DNA of 33,403 nucleotides from Eubacterium sp. (GTDB lineage: Bacteria; Bacillota_A; Clostridia; Lachnospirales; Lachnospiraceae), in contig JAILEL010000212.1 in the NCBI GenBank assembly GCA_024687845.1, forward strand, positions 1 to 33,403. The letters run 5' to 3'. The position numbers and the translations under genes are program-made. This document shows positions 16,819-27,000 of this stretch, piece after piece (within the stretch, counting starts at the first letter, position 1; each line of letters starts with the position of its first letter). The notes under the pieces are model-generated. The model did not search any database. It was not told where the DNA came from and worked only from the letters and a program-made list of their open reading frames with translations.

Positions 16819-17310
16819 TTGGCAAAGATTGAAGAGAAAAAGCCTATAGTTCAGGAAATCAAAGAAAACTTTGATGGTGCTAAGTCAGTAGTTCTTGTAG
16901 ATTACCTTGGACTTACAGTAGAGCAGGATACTGCACTTCGTAAGAAGGCAAGAGAAGCTGGAATTACTTATAAGGTTTATAAGAATACCATGGTTAACCT
17001 TGCTATCGAAGGTACTGAATTTGCAGAACTTTCAAAGGATCTTGAAGGACCTACAGCAGTTGCTATTTCAAAGGATGATGCAACAGCTCCTGCAAGAGTA
17101 CTTGCTGAGTTTGCTAAGAAGGCTAAGAAGCTTGAACTTAAGAGTGGTATTGTTGAAGGACAGTACTATGATAAGGACGGTATCGGTGTAATTGCTACAA
17201 TTCCATCAAGAGAAGAACTTCTTTCCAAGTTCCTCGGAAGTATCAAGTCACCAGTTACCAATTTTGCTCGTGTTATTAATCAGGTTGCAGAGCAGAAGGC
17301 TGAGGCTTAA
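16819..17310 (+). CDS. rplJ: 50S ribosomal protein L10
   Basis: The 163-aa protein matches L10: an N-terminal globular part with SVVLVDYLGLTVEQDTALRK and YKVYKNTMVNLAIEG, then the C-terminal helix that binds L7/L12 dimers (FARVINQVAEQKAEA). It forms the base of the ribosomal stalk and represses its own operon through the leader upstream. The start is TTG at 16819, set by AAGGAGG (16803-16809) with a 9-base spacer; no closer ATG gives a full N-terminus. Confidence 0.97.
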   Translation: MAKIEEKKPIVQEIKENFDGAKSVVLVDYLGLTVEQDTALRKKAREAGITYKVYKNTMVNLAIEGTEFAELSKDLEGPTAVAISKDDATAPARVLAEFAKKAKKLELKSGIVEGQYYDKDGIGVIATIPSREELLSKFLGSIKSPVTNFARVINQVAEQKAEA

Positions 17311-17372
17311 TAATAAGCTGACGCAATTAACATTATTTTATTATATTAAAATTTATTATGGAGGATATCAAA

Positions 17373-17738
17373 ATGACAGTAGAAGAGATCGTAACTGCGA
17401 TAGATGGACTTTCAGTTCTTGAGCTTAATGAGCTTGTAAAGGCAGTAGAGGAGAAGTATGGCGTTTCAGCAGCAGCTGGTGTTGTAGTAGCAGCAGCAGG
17501 TGGAGAAGCTGCAGCAGCAGAAGAGAAGGATGAGTTCGATGTAGAGCTTACAGAAGTTGGTGCTGAGAAGATTAAGGTTATCAAGGCTGTTCGTGAGGTA
17601 ACAGGTCTTGGACTTAAGGAAGCTAAGGAAGCTGTTGAGAGCGCACCAAAGGTACTTAAGGAAGGCGTATCAAAGGCTGAGGCTGAGTCTCTTAAGGCTA
17701 AGCTTGAGGAAGTTGGAGCTAAGGTTACTCTTAAATAA
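17373..17738 (+). CDS. rplL: 50S ribosomal protein L7/L12
   Basis: A 121-aa L12: an N-terminal dimerisation domain ([20 protein letters not shown]), an Ala/Gly-rich hinge (about 37-55), and a C-terminal factor-binding domain with [20 protein letters not shown]. It recruits translation factors to the ribosome. The ATG at 17373 is chosen because GGAGG (17360-17364) lies 8 bases upstream; an ATG at 17358 overlaps that site. It is co-transcribed with rplJ and ends in a terminator after 18 bp. rpoB, which often follows rplL, is not here; decayed IS sequence is. Confidence 0.97.
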   Translation: MTVEEIVTAIDGLSVLELNELVKAVEEKYGVSAAAGVVVAAAGGEAAAAEEKDEFDVELTEVGAEKIKVIKAVREVTGLGLKEAKEAVESAPKVLKEGVSKAEAESLKAKLEEVGAKVTLK

Positions 17739-18605
17739 TCGGATTTTGAAATGTCAAATCCCGCAAAACGCTTATAAATAGGGCGTTTGCGGGATTTTTT
17801 TGTTGATCAATAATTATTCCATCTTGCCTGCTTAAATATACTGGACGGACTTTGAATTCACTTTTTATTATCCTGAAGCATTCTTCGATTTCCCACCTGC
17901 GTTTGTTCGCTTTTACGATGTTACTTACAGGCTCATTAAGGTTTGTGCATACAGCATAGAATCCATCATATTTTTTTTCATCAGCAATCACGGATTCATC
18001 AACGTAGCTTATTGATTGATACGCAGCTTCTCCGTCTTTCGTGGCGTGGTTTGTTTTGATGAAGTGTTTTGGATCATTCTGTTTTTTCTTGTTGATGGCC
18101 TTTTCGCCCGATTCTACCATCTTTTTGGCTCGTTCAATCTGACCTTCTCTTACATGACGTAGAAAGTCACGATATTTGATTGAGTATGACACAATAAGCT
18201 TCTGCTCAATAATCTGCTTTTTATCCCCTTTATCTGTATGGATGATACCTTCTTCCTTAATCCATCGGGTCTTATAAAAGATCTTATCCTTATCATGCTC
18301 GTCATCTAACTTTGATATTTTATATTTCTTGCCGGAGTTGTCTCCGTCAAGAGTCCATCCGTCATCTGCCATACACCATTCCTGCAGAAAGCCTTTCAGC
18401 GTCTTTATGGGCTGCGTTGTGATATAAGCACGCATACCGTCTTCTCCATCATATGAGTTAAATCTGTGACGCCATACTTTTCACAAATCTGTTTTTCGGA
18501 ACCAAAAGACTTAACTATAAGAGACTTATTTTTTCCATTAATCCTTACTGTCTTAACAGCTCTGTATGTTACAGAATACTTACCAGTTGTCCAACCTAAT
18601 CGCAT
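17731..18605 (-). pseudogene. Decayed IS1634-like transposase (IS4 superfamily)
   Basis: Two fragments in different frames. The N-terminal piece starts at 18605 (MRLGWTTGKYSVTYRAVKTV, then GKNKSLIVKSFGS), like the start of IS1634-family transposases, and continues to about 18420. The C-terminal piece (18435 down to 17731) has KYDGFYAVCTNL and RRWEIEECFRIIKSEF followed by RPVYL, the conserved end of the DDE domain with the last catalytic Glu. A full transposase is around 500-600 aa; here about 200 central residues with the first catalytic Asp are gone and the frame shifts at the junction. The C-terminus is cut too: after VYLSRQD the frame runs into the rplL terminator. It cannot be active. Confidence 0.75.
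17757..17801 (+). terminator. Terminator of rplJ-rplL
   Basis: AATCCCGCAAAACGC (17757-17771) pairs, with one bulged A, with GCGTTTGCGGGATT (17783-17796) and is followed by a run of Ts. The frame of the decayed transposase on the other strand reads through it. Confidence 0.85.
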
Positions 18606-18795
18606 ATGACTACCTCTTGATACTATTATAGTGGAATGGAATGGAGTGGAACATGCAAGCAAAAAAGTTACGATTTGACAAAAAATTAAAGCCATTACTG
18701 GCTTTGCATGTGATAAACTGTAGTTAGGCTGTCAAACTACCGGAATTTTGGGGTGTCAAACTTCCGAGATTTTACTTTATTCAACTGTCAAAGAA
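17806..18795 (-). mobile_element. Remnant of an IS1634-like insertion sequence
   Basis: It contains the broken transposase and its upstream end region. The distal side (18645-18742) is a 98-bp segment found again at 33092-33189. Beyond it, TGTCAAA occurs three times (18730, 18754, 18786), each followed by CCG a few bases on, like nested or repeated element ends. Exact borders are uncertain because the other end is lost. Confidence 0.55.
18645..18742 (+). repeat. 98-bp repeat, copy A (IS end)
   Basis: 96 of 98 bases are identical to 33092-33189, in the same orientation. It contains an imperfect inverted repeat (CATGCAAGC near its start, GCTTTGCATG at 18701-18710) and ends at GTCAAACTACCG. Here it belongs to the end upstream of the transposase start. 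Confidence 0.9.
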
Positions 18796-18886
18796 CCGAA
18801 TAGAAAGCGCGCAGAAAAACAAAGCACAAATTAACATTTATAGTAAAAATGCACGAATATTTTTGTGAATTATTTATGACCACTAA

Positions 18887-18915
18887 TTGAAAAAAAAACT
18901 CAAACATGGTAGAAT
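18887..18915 (+). promoter_or_regulatory. Promoter of the giant pilin operon
   Basis: TTGAAA (18887-18892), a 17-bp spacer and TAGAAT (18910-18915) form the best sigma-A-like promoter upstream of the pilin genes. A start near 18922 leaves a leader of about 170 nt. Confidence 0.6.
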
Positions 18916-18921
18916 CAGTGT

Positions 18922-19094
18922 AATTATAACTATGATGATACGATATAATAAGTGTGTATTTTTTTGAAAAAAGAGCAAAGTGAGACCTTACTTTTGAAAG
19001 ACAAATTACCGAAGAACCAAAGGTTCGAAGGGGCATGAGAAGCGGCTTTTGCTTCTCATAGTATTCATAATAAGAAAAAGCTGAGGTACCGCCT
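18922..19094 (+). promoter_or_regulatory. Structured 5' leader of the pilin operon, class unknown
   Basis: Between the promoter and the first pilin start are AAAGTGA-GACC-TTACTTT, GAACC-AAA-GGTTC (around 19015-19027) and a strong ATGAGAAGC-GGCTTTT-GCTTCTCAT hairpin (about 19035-19059), then GAGG before the ATG. No T-run follows the last hairpin. I do not recognise a riboswitch; it does not show the conserved core of c-di-GMP-I or c-di-GMP-II. The 18743-18886 part before the promoter shows only IS-end repeats and AT-rich sequence. Confidence 0.4.
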
Positions 19095-22000
19095 ATGAAG
19101 GATAAGATAAGTGGTTTAAACCTGAAGGTATATAATGAATCAAAGAAATCACGTAAAGGCTTCACATTAGTGGAGCTTATTGTGGTGCTTGTAATACTTG
19201 CAATCATTGCGGCTATTTCTATACCTGTTATGCTGGGGTTTGTTGATAGTTCCAGGGAAAAGGAATATATAACGGATGCACAGGCAGCATACAATGCTAC
19301 ACAGGCGGTTCTTACCCAGCTATATAATGATGCATCTAATCAGCTTAATCATAAAAAAAGGCATAATATAGCTGAAATTGCCGGAGTTGATTCTGAAAAT
19401 ACTGTATTCAATGTTTGGACATCACAATTGCTAGAGGATAGCATTACGCCAAGTACTTCTGAAAATATAGGATCATATACGATACAATATGCATTATTTG
19501 AAACAACAAAAGATGATACAGCTAATTATGTTTTCTATGATGGTAAGAAATGGATTGTTTATGACAATTTTGATGACGTGAATATTGAATTTTCAAGATA
19601 TAACATTAGTAAAACAGGAGAAAATAAAGGCAATATTATTCATTTATGGCCTGATTATTCTACTTCTGCTGATTATAAAGATACGGCTTATAACCCGATT
19701 AATCCGGAACCGGAGGAATGGGACGATGAAGAAAATGATAACACTGATGGATATATTTTGAAGGTACATAATTATAACAGCATTCAGGGAAAGGATGAAC
19801 CCGGAGTTATCTTTAAAGAGGGGAATCGTGAGTCAGGTTTGCCGGATACATTAACCGTAGAATTCAGAAAAGATGACGCAAATGGCATTATTTCAGAGAA
19901 TTGGAAATCAGAGAATACAATTGAAATAAAAGGCAAAGTATACACAATAGTATGTAAAGATGGTTTTAAGAACCTGAAATGGAGCACAAAACGTGATGTC
20001 AGTAAGGTAACTGACGAAGACCTTCTTTCTTATGATCAGATAATATCCAGAGTGAATATATTAAATCAAAATGGAATAAATGATATATATGCTTACACTG
20101 AGAAAGAAATCGAAGAAAGAAATGTAATATTTGAATGCCTCGAAGGTTCGGATTCTCTGACATTCGGTAATAGCGGTGATAAAAGCATCAGCATCACACT
20201 TAAACGCTATACTAATCAATATGATAGAGATAGTTATGCAAAAAATAAAGCATTGAATTCCGGTGATAAAACACTTAGCGGATTATCTGCTTCAGTTAAA
20301 TTGGCAAAATATTCAAAACTTGATGGATGGGCATTTAAAGAAGGAGAGTCATATGAGAAGGAAAGTGACTCTGATAAAATAAAGTCCTATAATGCTCAGA
20401 GTGAAGTGATTTGGAACAAAGTATTTGCTGATGATAGTACGCAGAGCTTATACACATTTGTTGGAATAACTTGTAAGATTAAGAATGTTAAGCTTCTGGC
20501 AGATGCCAAACGACTTGTATCCTTTAATGGAGCACCAAGCGCATCATTTGAGGTATCATTAAATGAACTTACAAATGAAGAAACGGATGACTTTAACAGA
20601 TATATTCCACCCAATACCGGAGAAGGTATAGCGCTTAAAGGATGGGAAAAGTATAACTCCAATCCCGCCGAAAGCTTTGATACAATAGAAGAAGTATGGG
20701 CTGATGTCAGACAAGGAACTCCGGGGGTATATACATATATTGCCAGGGCGGTTTATGGTTCAAGGGCGAAGTTTCTCACAAGAAAAGATAACTCTGACTG
20801 GTATAAAACTAATAATATGGCCGGTCAGATCAGGTTTTTATTTCATGAACAGAAACAAAATTCTAATGTTAATCTCTATTTTCAGAAAAAAGATTATTCC
20901 GGTGCGGTTGCGGTTCTAAAAAATGCAGGGCTGATAGATCAGCTGATGACGGGTTATGAAACTAGTGATATAGCGGATGATCTGGCTGTTTCATGCAACG
21001 ATCACTGTAAATGTATAAGCGGTCTGAATGTATCGGTTGATGGAGGAAAGATTACAAGAATGGCCATCATGTGGGATGGAGATGATCAGACATATGATGT
21101 ACCTATATTTGCCTACACTGTTCAAAATGGCAGCAATTATTATGTATATTGGTTTTCAAGAGATAATCACCCTGCTTTGGTTGGGCGCTTTAATGGTATT
21201 TTCGATCATTTCAATAATATTAGTTTTGCCGGTTCATGCATGGAGGATTGGAATACATCAGAATGTACCCATATGTATGAAATGTTCCATTGGACAGGAC
21301 TGATCAGTGGAGAAGTGGATTTTTCAAAATGGGATTATAGTTCTGTTGTGGATATGCATCAGATGTTTGCGGAATGTACAAAATTAACAAGCATCAGCTT
21401 TGAAAACTGCTATATGCCGAACTGTACATCATTCAATCAGATATTTTATAAGTGTACAAAATTGGAGGAAGTGAATTTTAATAAATTATATAGTCCCGTC
21501 TTAAGTAATATTTCCGGCATGTTTACAGACAATACGAAAATAAAAACTTTCACTGCCAGAGGCTGGAACGCAAGAAGTATTTCCAGTATGGATGGTCTCT
21601 TTAATGGAAGAACTAAACTTCAAAGTGTTGACTTCAGCGATTATGACAGTAGTTATGTAACTGATCTCAGCAGTGTTACTACTATGAAACAAATGTTACT
21701 CAACTGCACCTCCTTAAATAAGCTTTCGTTTGAAGGGTTAAGGCTTGAGAATTGTACAACGTTTAATGAAATGTGTAAGGGTTGCACATCTCTGACAACG
21801 GTTAATTTAAATAAATGCTACACCCCGCTGCTTAATAATGTTTCAAATATGTTTAATAATGCCGCTGCGCTTGAAACCTTTACAGCAAAAGGCTGGCAGG
21901 TTGGCAGTGTATCTTTCTACCAATTTATGAATGGACGGACATATCTTAAAACATTCGATATAAAGGATTATAGTGAGGAATATAAGACGGATCTCTCAGG

Positions 22001-23981
22001 ATGTACGAGTATGCAGCAAATGTTTCAAGGCTGTAAAAGTCTGGTTCATTTGTCTTTAGAAGGTATGGATTTGGAAAATTGCGCAACATTTAACCAGATG
22101 TTTAATGGTTGCAGTAGTCTTTTGTCTGTTAATCTTGATATGTGCAGTACACCATCACTTAATAATGTAGTAGAAATGTTTAAGGGTGCTAATGCGCTTG
22201 AGACTTTTACAGCCAGAGGCTGGAAAGCGGGAAGTCTTAAATCTCTCAATAATTTTATGGATGGAAAGACTAAGCTTACATCTTTTAATATTTTGAATTA
22301 TGACGATACCGAAGCGGGGAAAACCAATCTTGGCGCATGTGAAACGGTGAATTATCTTCTGCAGGGCTGTACAGAATTAGAATCCGTTTCTTTTGAAGGG
22401 TTGGATCTTCATTCATGTAACTCGGCTACGGATATGATGAAAAATTGTACAAGCCTTGAATCGGTTACATTTGATGATTGTGATATGTCCGGTTATACAG
22501 GAACCTTTGGTTCGGGCGTTTTTCAAAATGACAATAACTTAAAGTATTTTAGTGCCAGAAACTGGGATGTGCATAATCTGACAAGCTTTAAACAGCTGTT
22601 TTGGAGAGATGTTATCAAGGAACAGCCTCTTCCGGATGGTAATAAAGGAGATTATGGTAAGTCAGGTCTTGTAACTGCGGATTTTACCGGCGCAAAGATG
22701 AATGCGGTAACAAGCATGAACGGCATGTTTGAAAATTGCCCCAGACTTTACAGTGTCAGCTTTGAGGACGTAGAGATTAGCCCGATTTATACGTCGGAAC
22801 CGTCAAGTGTTAAAACTGTCGATACTTATCGGCTGTTCTTCCATTGCTTCATACTTGATCACATAAATTTAGACTTTGCGGAAGGTACAACATTATATTC
22901 AAGTGATATGCACAGTTTTATTGATTATTGTCCGTATCTCAAAACTGTTGATTTTGGTGTAGAGACTGAAGATGTGCCTTCGAAGCTTAATACGAAGTAT
23001 GCCGCGGACATGAGTATCATGTTTTATAATTGCTGGAGTCTGGATAAGGACAATAAGTTTTATGAAACGTTTGATTATAGCAGTGCCACAACGGTATATA
23101 GATCATTTTACGGCTTCTATAATGAAAGATTGAAGGAGGAGGAAAATTCCGGTGTTGAGCTTACTTTCAAAGATAAAGATATGTCTAAATTAACTGATAT
23201 TAGAAATTTGTTTTATTGCGCAAATCTAAAGAAGATTTCTTTTGTTAACTGTGATCTGAGTGGTCTTAGTGGTGGTCCGGGAACAAATGATCAGAACGCT
23301 GTGATGTATGGTTCATTGATTGAGGAAATAGATATCACTGACTGTAAAATGAACTCCTTAGCCAACGTAAATGGATTATTCACGAATTGCAGTCATTTGG
23401 AAAAGTTATGTCTTAATGGAACATCTATGGATAATTTAACCACATTTAATAGTAGTGCGTTGAGTGGTACAGATAATTTAGTGACTTTTGAGGCGAAAGG
23501 CTGGCAAATACCTAATCTTACTTCATTTAACTGGGCATTTCATGATAAACCCAATCTGGAACGTTTTGATATTTCAGAATATACTGATCCTGTTACTAAT
23601 GAAGAAATAGCTACAGATTTGACTAATTGCAATAATATGGAATGGATGTTTGAGAGGGATTACGCTCTTAATGATATAAGATTTCCGAAGGGTGTGAATT
23701 TAAGCAATGTCACTTCATTTAAGGGCATGTTTAATCAATGCACAGGGCTTACAATGGAATCATTTAATAATATGTTTGCTGCCTGGGATTTGTCGGATTC
23801 TACTGTTAGTTTTACGGCAAGCAGCGGAGAAACTAATAATTTCCTGACGAGAACAAACAGCAATTTGAAATTTACTGAAAAAAGAAGATATACCTCCTGC
23901 GGAGCAAGACCGAGGACATTCGAATTTGGTGGGAATGTTAATGATGTCAAAACCTTACGTTTGGTTGAAGTTTCCGATTAG
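19095..23981 (+). CDS. Giant type IV pilin-like protein with BspA/DUF285 leucine-rich repeats
   Basis: The 1628-aa protein begins with a class III/type IV prepilin signal: a basic 22-aa leader ending in G22, then FTLVELIVVLVILAIIAAIS with Glu at mature position 5. A prepilin peptidase should cut after G22. A pilin-like helix runs to about residue 75. Residues about 100-715 are beta-rich, with an acidic stretch EEWDDEENDN, and no family is recognised. Residues about 715-1560 hold BspA-type repeats of 22-26 residues (pattern: Met-x-x-MF-x-x-C-x-x-L-x-x-[IVL]-x-[FL]), grouped in super-repeats of about 110 residues marked by FTARGW/FTAKGW. No sorting signal exists, so the pilin helix is the only anchor. 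DUF285 repeats are known from surface and adhesion proteins. The ATG at 19095 has GAGG 8 bases upstream; first gene of a five-gene pilin operon. Confidence 0.88.
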   Translation: MKDKISGLNLKVYNESKKSRKGFTLVELIVVLVILAIIAAISIPVMLGFVDSSREKEYITDAQAAYNATQAVLTQLYNDASNQLNHKKRHNIAEIAGVDSENTVFNVWTSQLLEDSITPSTSENIGSYTIQYALFETTKDDTANYVFYDGKKWIVYDNFDDVNIEFSRYNISKTGENKGNIIHLWPDYSTSADYKDTAYNPINPEPEEWDDEENDNTDGYILKVHNYNSIQGKDEPGVIFKEGNRESGLPDTLTVEFRKDDANGIISENWKSENTIEIKGKVYTIVCKDGFKNLKWSTKRDVSKVTDEDLLSYDQIISRVNILNQNGINDIYAYTEKEIEERNVIFECLEGSDSLTFGNSGDKSISITLKRYTNQYDRDSYAKNKALNSGDKTLSGLSASVKLAKYSKLDGWAFKEGESYEKESDSDKIKSYNAQSEVIWNKVFADDSTQSLYTFVGITCKIKNVKLLADAKRLVSFNGAPSASFEVSLNELTNEETDDFNRYIPPNTGEGIALKGWEKYNSNPAESFDTIEEVWADVRQGTPGVYTYIARAVYGSRAKFLTRKDNSDWYKTNNMAGQIRFLFHEQKQNSNVNLYFQKKDYSGAVAVLKNAGLIDQLMTGYETSDIADDLAVSCNDHCKCISGLNVSVDGGKITRMAIMWDGDDQTYDVPIFAYTVQNGSNYYVYWFSRDNHPALVGRFNGIFDHFNNISFAGSCMEDWNTSECTHMYEMFHWTGLISGEVDFSKWDYSSVVDMHQMFAECTKLTSISFENCYMPNCTSFNQIFYKCTKLEEVNFNKLYSPVLSNISGMFTDNTKIKTFTARGWNARSISSMDGLFNGRTKLQSVDFSDYDSSYVTDLSSVTTMKQMLLNCTSLNKLSFEGLRLENCTTFNEMCKGCTSLTTVNLNKCYTPLLNNVSNMFNNAAALETFTAKGWQVGSVSFYQFMNGRTYLKTFDIKDYSEEYKTDLSGCTSMQQMFQGCKSLVHLSLEGMDLENCATFNQMFNGCSSLLSVNLDMCSTPSLNNVVEMFKGANALETFTARGWKAGSLKSLNNFMDGKTKLTSFNILNYDDTEAGKTNLGACETVNYLLQGCTELESVSFEGLDLHSCNSATDMMKNCTSLESVTFDDCDMSGYTGTFGSGVFQNDNNLKYFSARNWDVHNLTSFKQLFWRDVIKEQPLPDGNKGDYGKSGLVTADFTGAKMNAVTSMNGMFENCPRLYSVSFEDVEISPIYTSEPSSVKTVDTYRLFFHCFILDHINLDFAEGTTLYSSDMHSFIDYCPYLKTVDFGVETEDVPSKLNTKYAADMSIMFYNCWSLDKDNKFYETFDYSSATTVYRSFYGFYNERLKEEENSGVELTFKDKDMSKLTDIRNLFYCANLKKISFVNCDLSGLSGGPGTNDQNAVMYGSLIEEIDITDCKMNSLANVNGLFTNCSHLEKLCLNGTSMDNLTTFNSSALSGTDNLVTFEAKGWQIPNLTSFNWAFHDKPNLERFDISEYTDPVTNEEIATDLTNCNNMEWMFERDYALNDIRFPKGVNLSNVTSFKGMFNQCTGLTMESFNNMFAAWDLSDSTVSFTASSGETNNFLTRTNSNLKFTEKRRYTSCGARPRTFEFGGNVNDVKTLRLVEVSD

Positions 23982-24008
23982 AAGAAATGCTTTTTATGAG
24001 GGTATGGC

Positions 24009-27000
24009 ATGAGAAATAATCGATTCGTATCAAAAATGAATAATATTCATAAGCACAACAAAGGCTTCACACTGGTGGAGCTTGTTGTTGTGCTTGTCCT
24101 CATGGCTATTTTGCTCAGCATTTCGATTGCGATGGGACTTGGATGGAAAGACTGGGCTGATTTTAATCATGAAAATGCGATGGCGGAGGAAATCTTTTTT
24201 GCGGCACAAAATCAGCTTACCGAATACGATTCAAGCCGAACATTAGATCTTAAAGTTGTAAATGAATTAAGACAGATAGGTGATAGTAATAGCACATATG
24301 ATAACAGTATAGTGCTCAGTCAGAACATGCTGGAGCAGATATCATATGATATGAGTGGAGAAAGTGAAGTTAAGTACAAGTGGGACGATGTATGGAAACT
24401 GAATCAGAATCCGGACAGTCAAAGGGGAGTTATCATAAGGCTAAAAGCTAGTAAAGGTGATTATAAGGATTATCTAAATGGAACCATAGTTTCAAAAACA
24501 GATAAATCCAGGTTAGGTGCCAAGATTCTTTTTGATATAATTACTGGATATGTTTCTGATTCGGGAGCGCTTAATGCGGCTATAACACTCGAATTCTCAC
24601 CTGATTCCGGACAGGTTTTTTCAGTATGTTATTCTGACAGATACGATTCTCTTTTGTATGAAGGAGAAGCAGCAGGAGAAGGAAAAACATCGCTAAGTGT
24701 AATGAATAGAATTCTCACAGAAAGAAAAAATAAAATGCTGGGGTATTACAGTGTTACTGAGCTTACGCAGAGAATAAGAGGAAGGGGGATGACCAAAACA
24801 TATCTTGAACTCGATATGGAGAATTCAGAACTCCTTACAATGAAGGTAATAGATAAGGGAAGTGGCGAGAATAAACTGGGAGATGATGACTCTCTGATTT
24901 TTACTGTGTATAACGGACAAGTACAGGGAAACCCTTTGATGACATTTAATGTGGCTTATAGTACTATACCTGTATGTTCATCATATGCAGAGGGACTTTC
25001 AAAAGCAATGGCTAATCCCTTAACGCTCAACTTTAATATGTATTCCGGTAAATATAAAAATAATAATGGGGTACCATTTAGGGTACCTGTTTGGCGCATA
25101 GACAATGAAGTATATATTGTATTGGATGCTGCTGATGTTCAGGCACAGACTCTGGCATATAGTAATTCCATATATTTTGGACAAACTTATAGTTCTGAAG
25201 CTCCAAACCCGGGAGAGCAATCTTTTAGAAATACATATAGTTTCTATAGATTTGGTCTTGCTGATGTTACAAACTATATATATGCTGATGTATGTGTTGG
25301 GAAAATGGGATATGCTATAACTGACTCAGTGGAAAGTGGCAGAAGAATTGATAATAAGCATGTAAGTCATTCGAAGCTGGCTTCAGATCAGAAGGATGGG
25401 TTCAAAGGCGAATGTGTATGTTTTGGAGAATATAGTAAAGATGATAAAGATGATGTCTATATAGACATTAATAATGCCAGACATTTATATAATGTCCGTT
25501 ATGAGACGGACTATAAAAGATCTGATATGGAATCTGTAAAAGAAATATATAAACTGACAGCAGATATTTCATGGAATGAATTTCTTGGCAAAGGAGAAAA
25601 TAATACGACTATTAATTATTTTCTGAACTCATATGATTCTTCCAAAGACAATATATCAAGATCAGTATCAGGCATAGATTACGATGGTAAGTTCTTTGCT
25701 ACAAGAAGTGTAGAGAGTGGTAAATATACTGACACATCCCAATATCCGTTTCCGGGATTTAGAAAACTGGATAGTATGGATGTATTTACTCAGGATAAAT
25801 CATATACAAAAGATAAAAATGAATCATTTATTATCAGTGATCTGAATATTTCTGTTACTGCAAATATTGTATATGGTGTATATGGGCAAGCTGTAAAAGA
25901 TAAATGTTTAGATTCCTCTGATAATGAGGATTATTCAAAAATACTGGGAACTACAACAGATGAAGGCGGTGTTGGGGCATTAAGTGATACACGTGCGGGA
26001 AGACTCCCATTAGGTCTTTTTGCTGAGAATATGGGTACTATATCAAATATTACGATAAACCGCCATGTTGTAGAAGGATTGGAAATTGTTAATGATAACA
26101 CAGTTTATACATGTATGGTAGGCGGTTTTACCGGTAATAATATAGGTAAACTTGATAAGCTTACAATTCTTGATTTCCAAAGTGACGGGGAAAGTGCGGC
26201 TAAAATATCTCGTGTAACCGGAAGAACAGATGTTGGTGGAATACTTGGACGAGAATCATTTGCATTGTCTGATGCAGATGCAGATGTTCAAATTAAGGGC
26301 ATGCTTAACTATGCTGAAGTTAGTGGATTGGAGAATGTTGGCGGAATAGCAGGCAGAGTCTGGGTAAATTATCCTGATAACGAAGAAACACAGACTGAAA
26401 ACTATTTCTTTGATGGTTACAGTATAAGTTCTGATTCAAAGTCGATGTCAGATGAAAATGTTGTAAGAGCAGATGAAGTAATTATTCAGGATTGTGAAAA
26501 CAGAGGAACTATATATGGATTATTAAATGATAAGGTAGTTAAAGAGAGAATTAAAAATGGTAAAGAGGTAAATATTGATGAGACGAGTATTAAAGATCTG
26601 AAATGTTCATTTATTGGTGGAATAGTTGGTAGTGCGCTGAATGGTGAGTCTATAGAAGATTCTATTTCCGCAGATTATCTTGCCGGAAGCGGTGGACCTA
26701 TAAAACTGGTAAACTGTGATAGCTATGTGGTCTATGATACAGGTTCTGATAGTTTTATAAATGACTTATCAAATGTAGAAGAACATCCATCATTAACAAA
26801 TGATAATTATGTCGGCGGTCTTATTGGTTATGGAAGGCTTACAGTTCTTGAAAAATGCAATTCAAAACCGGATGATGAAATGATGGAGGGTGATGTAAGT
26901 AAGGCATTTATTTTTGGCAACAGATATGTTGGTGGTCTTATTGGATGTGCTGAATTATGCAGATTTGATATGGGTGAACAGGAAGAAAATGAAACAATAA

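Noticed and set aside
18922..19094. A c-di-GMP riboswitch before the giant pilin genes
   Set aside because: The position is attractive, but neither the GEMM core nor the class II pseudoknot sequences could be found; kept as a structured leader of unknown class.
18788..19294. Minus-strand frame of 168 codons covering the pilin leader and start
   Set aside because: It overlaps the promoter, the leader hairpins and the prepilin signal sequence; Ser/Phe/Ile-rich shadow with no family resemblance.
21240..23780. CRISPR-like or tandem DNA repeats
   Set aside because: The periodicity is in the protein; DNA copies are diverged, in frame and without constant repeats and unique spacers.
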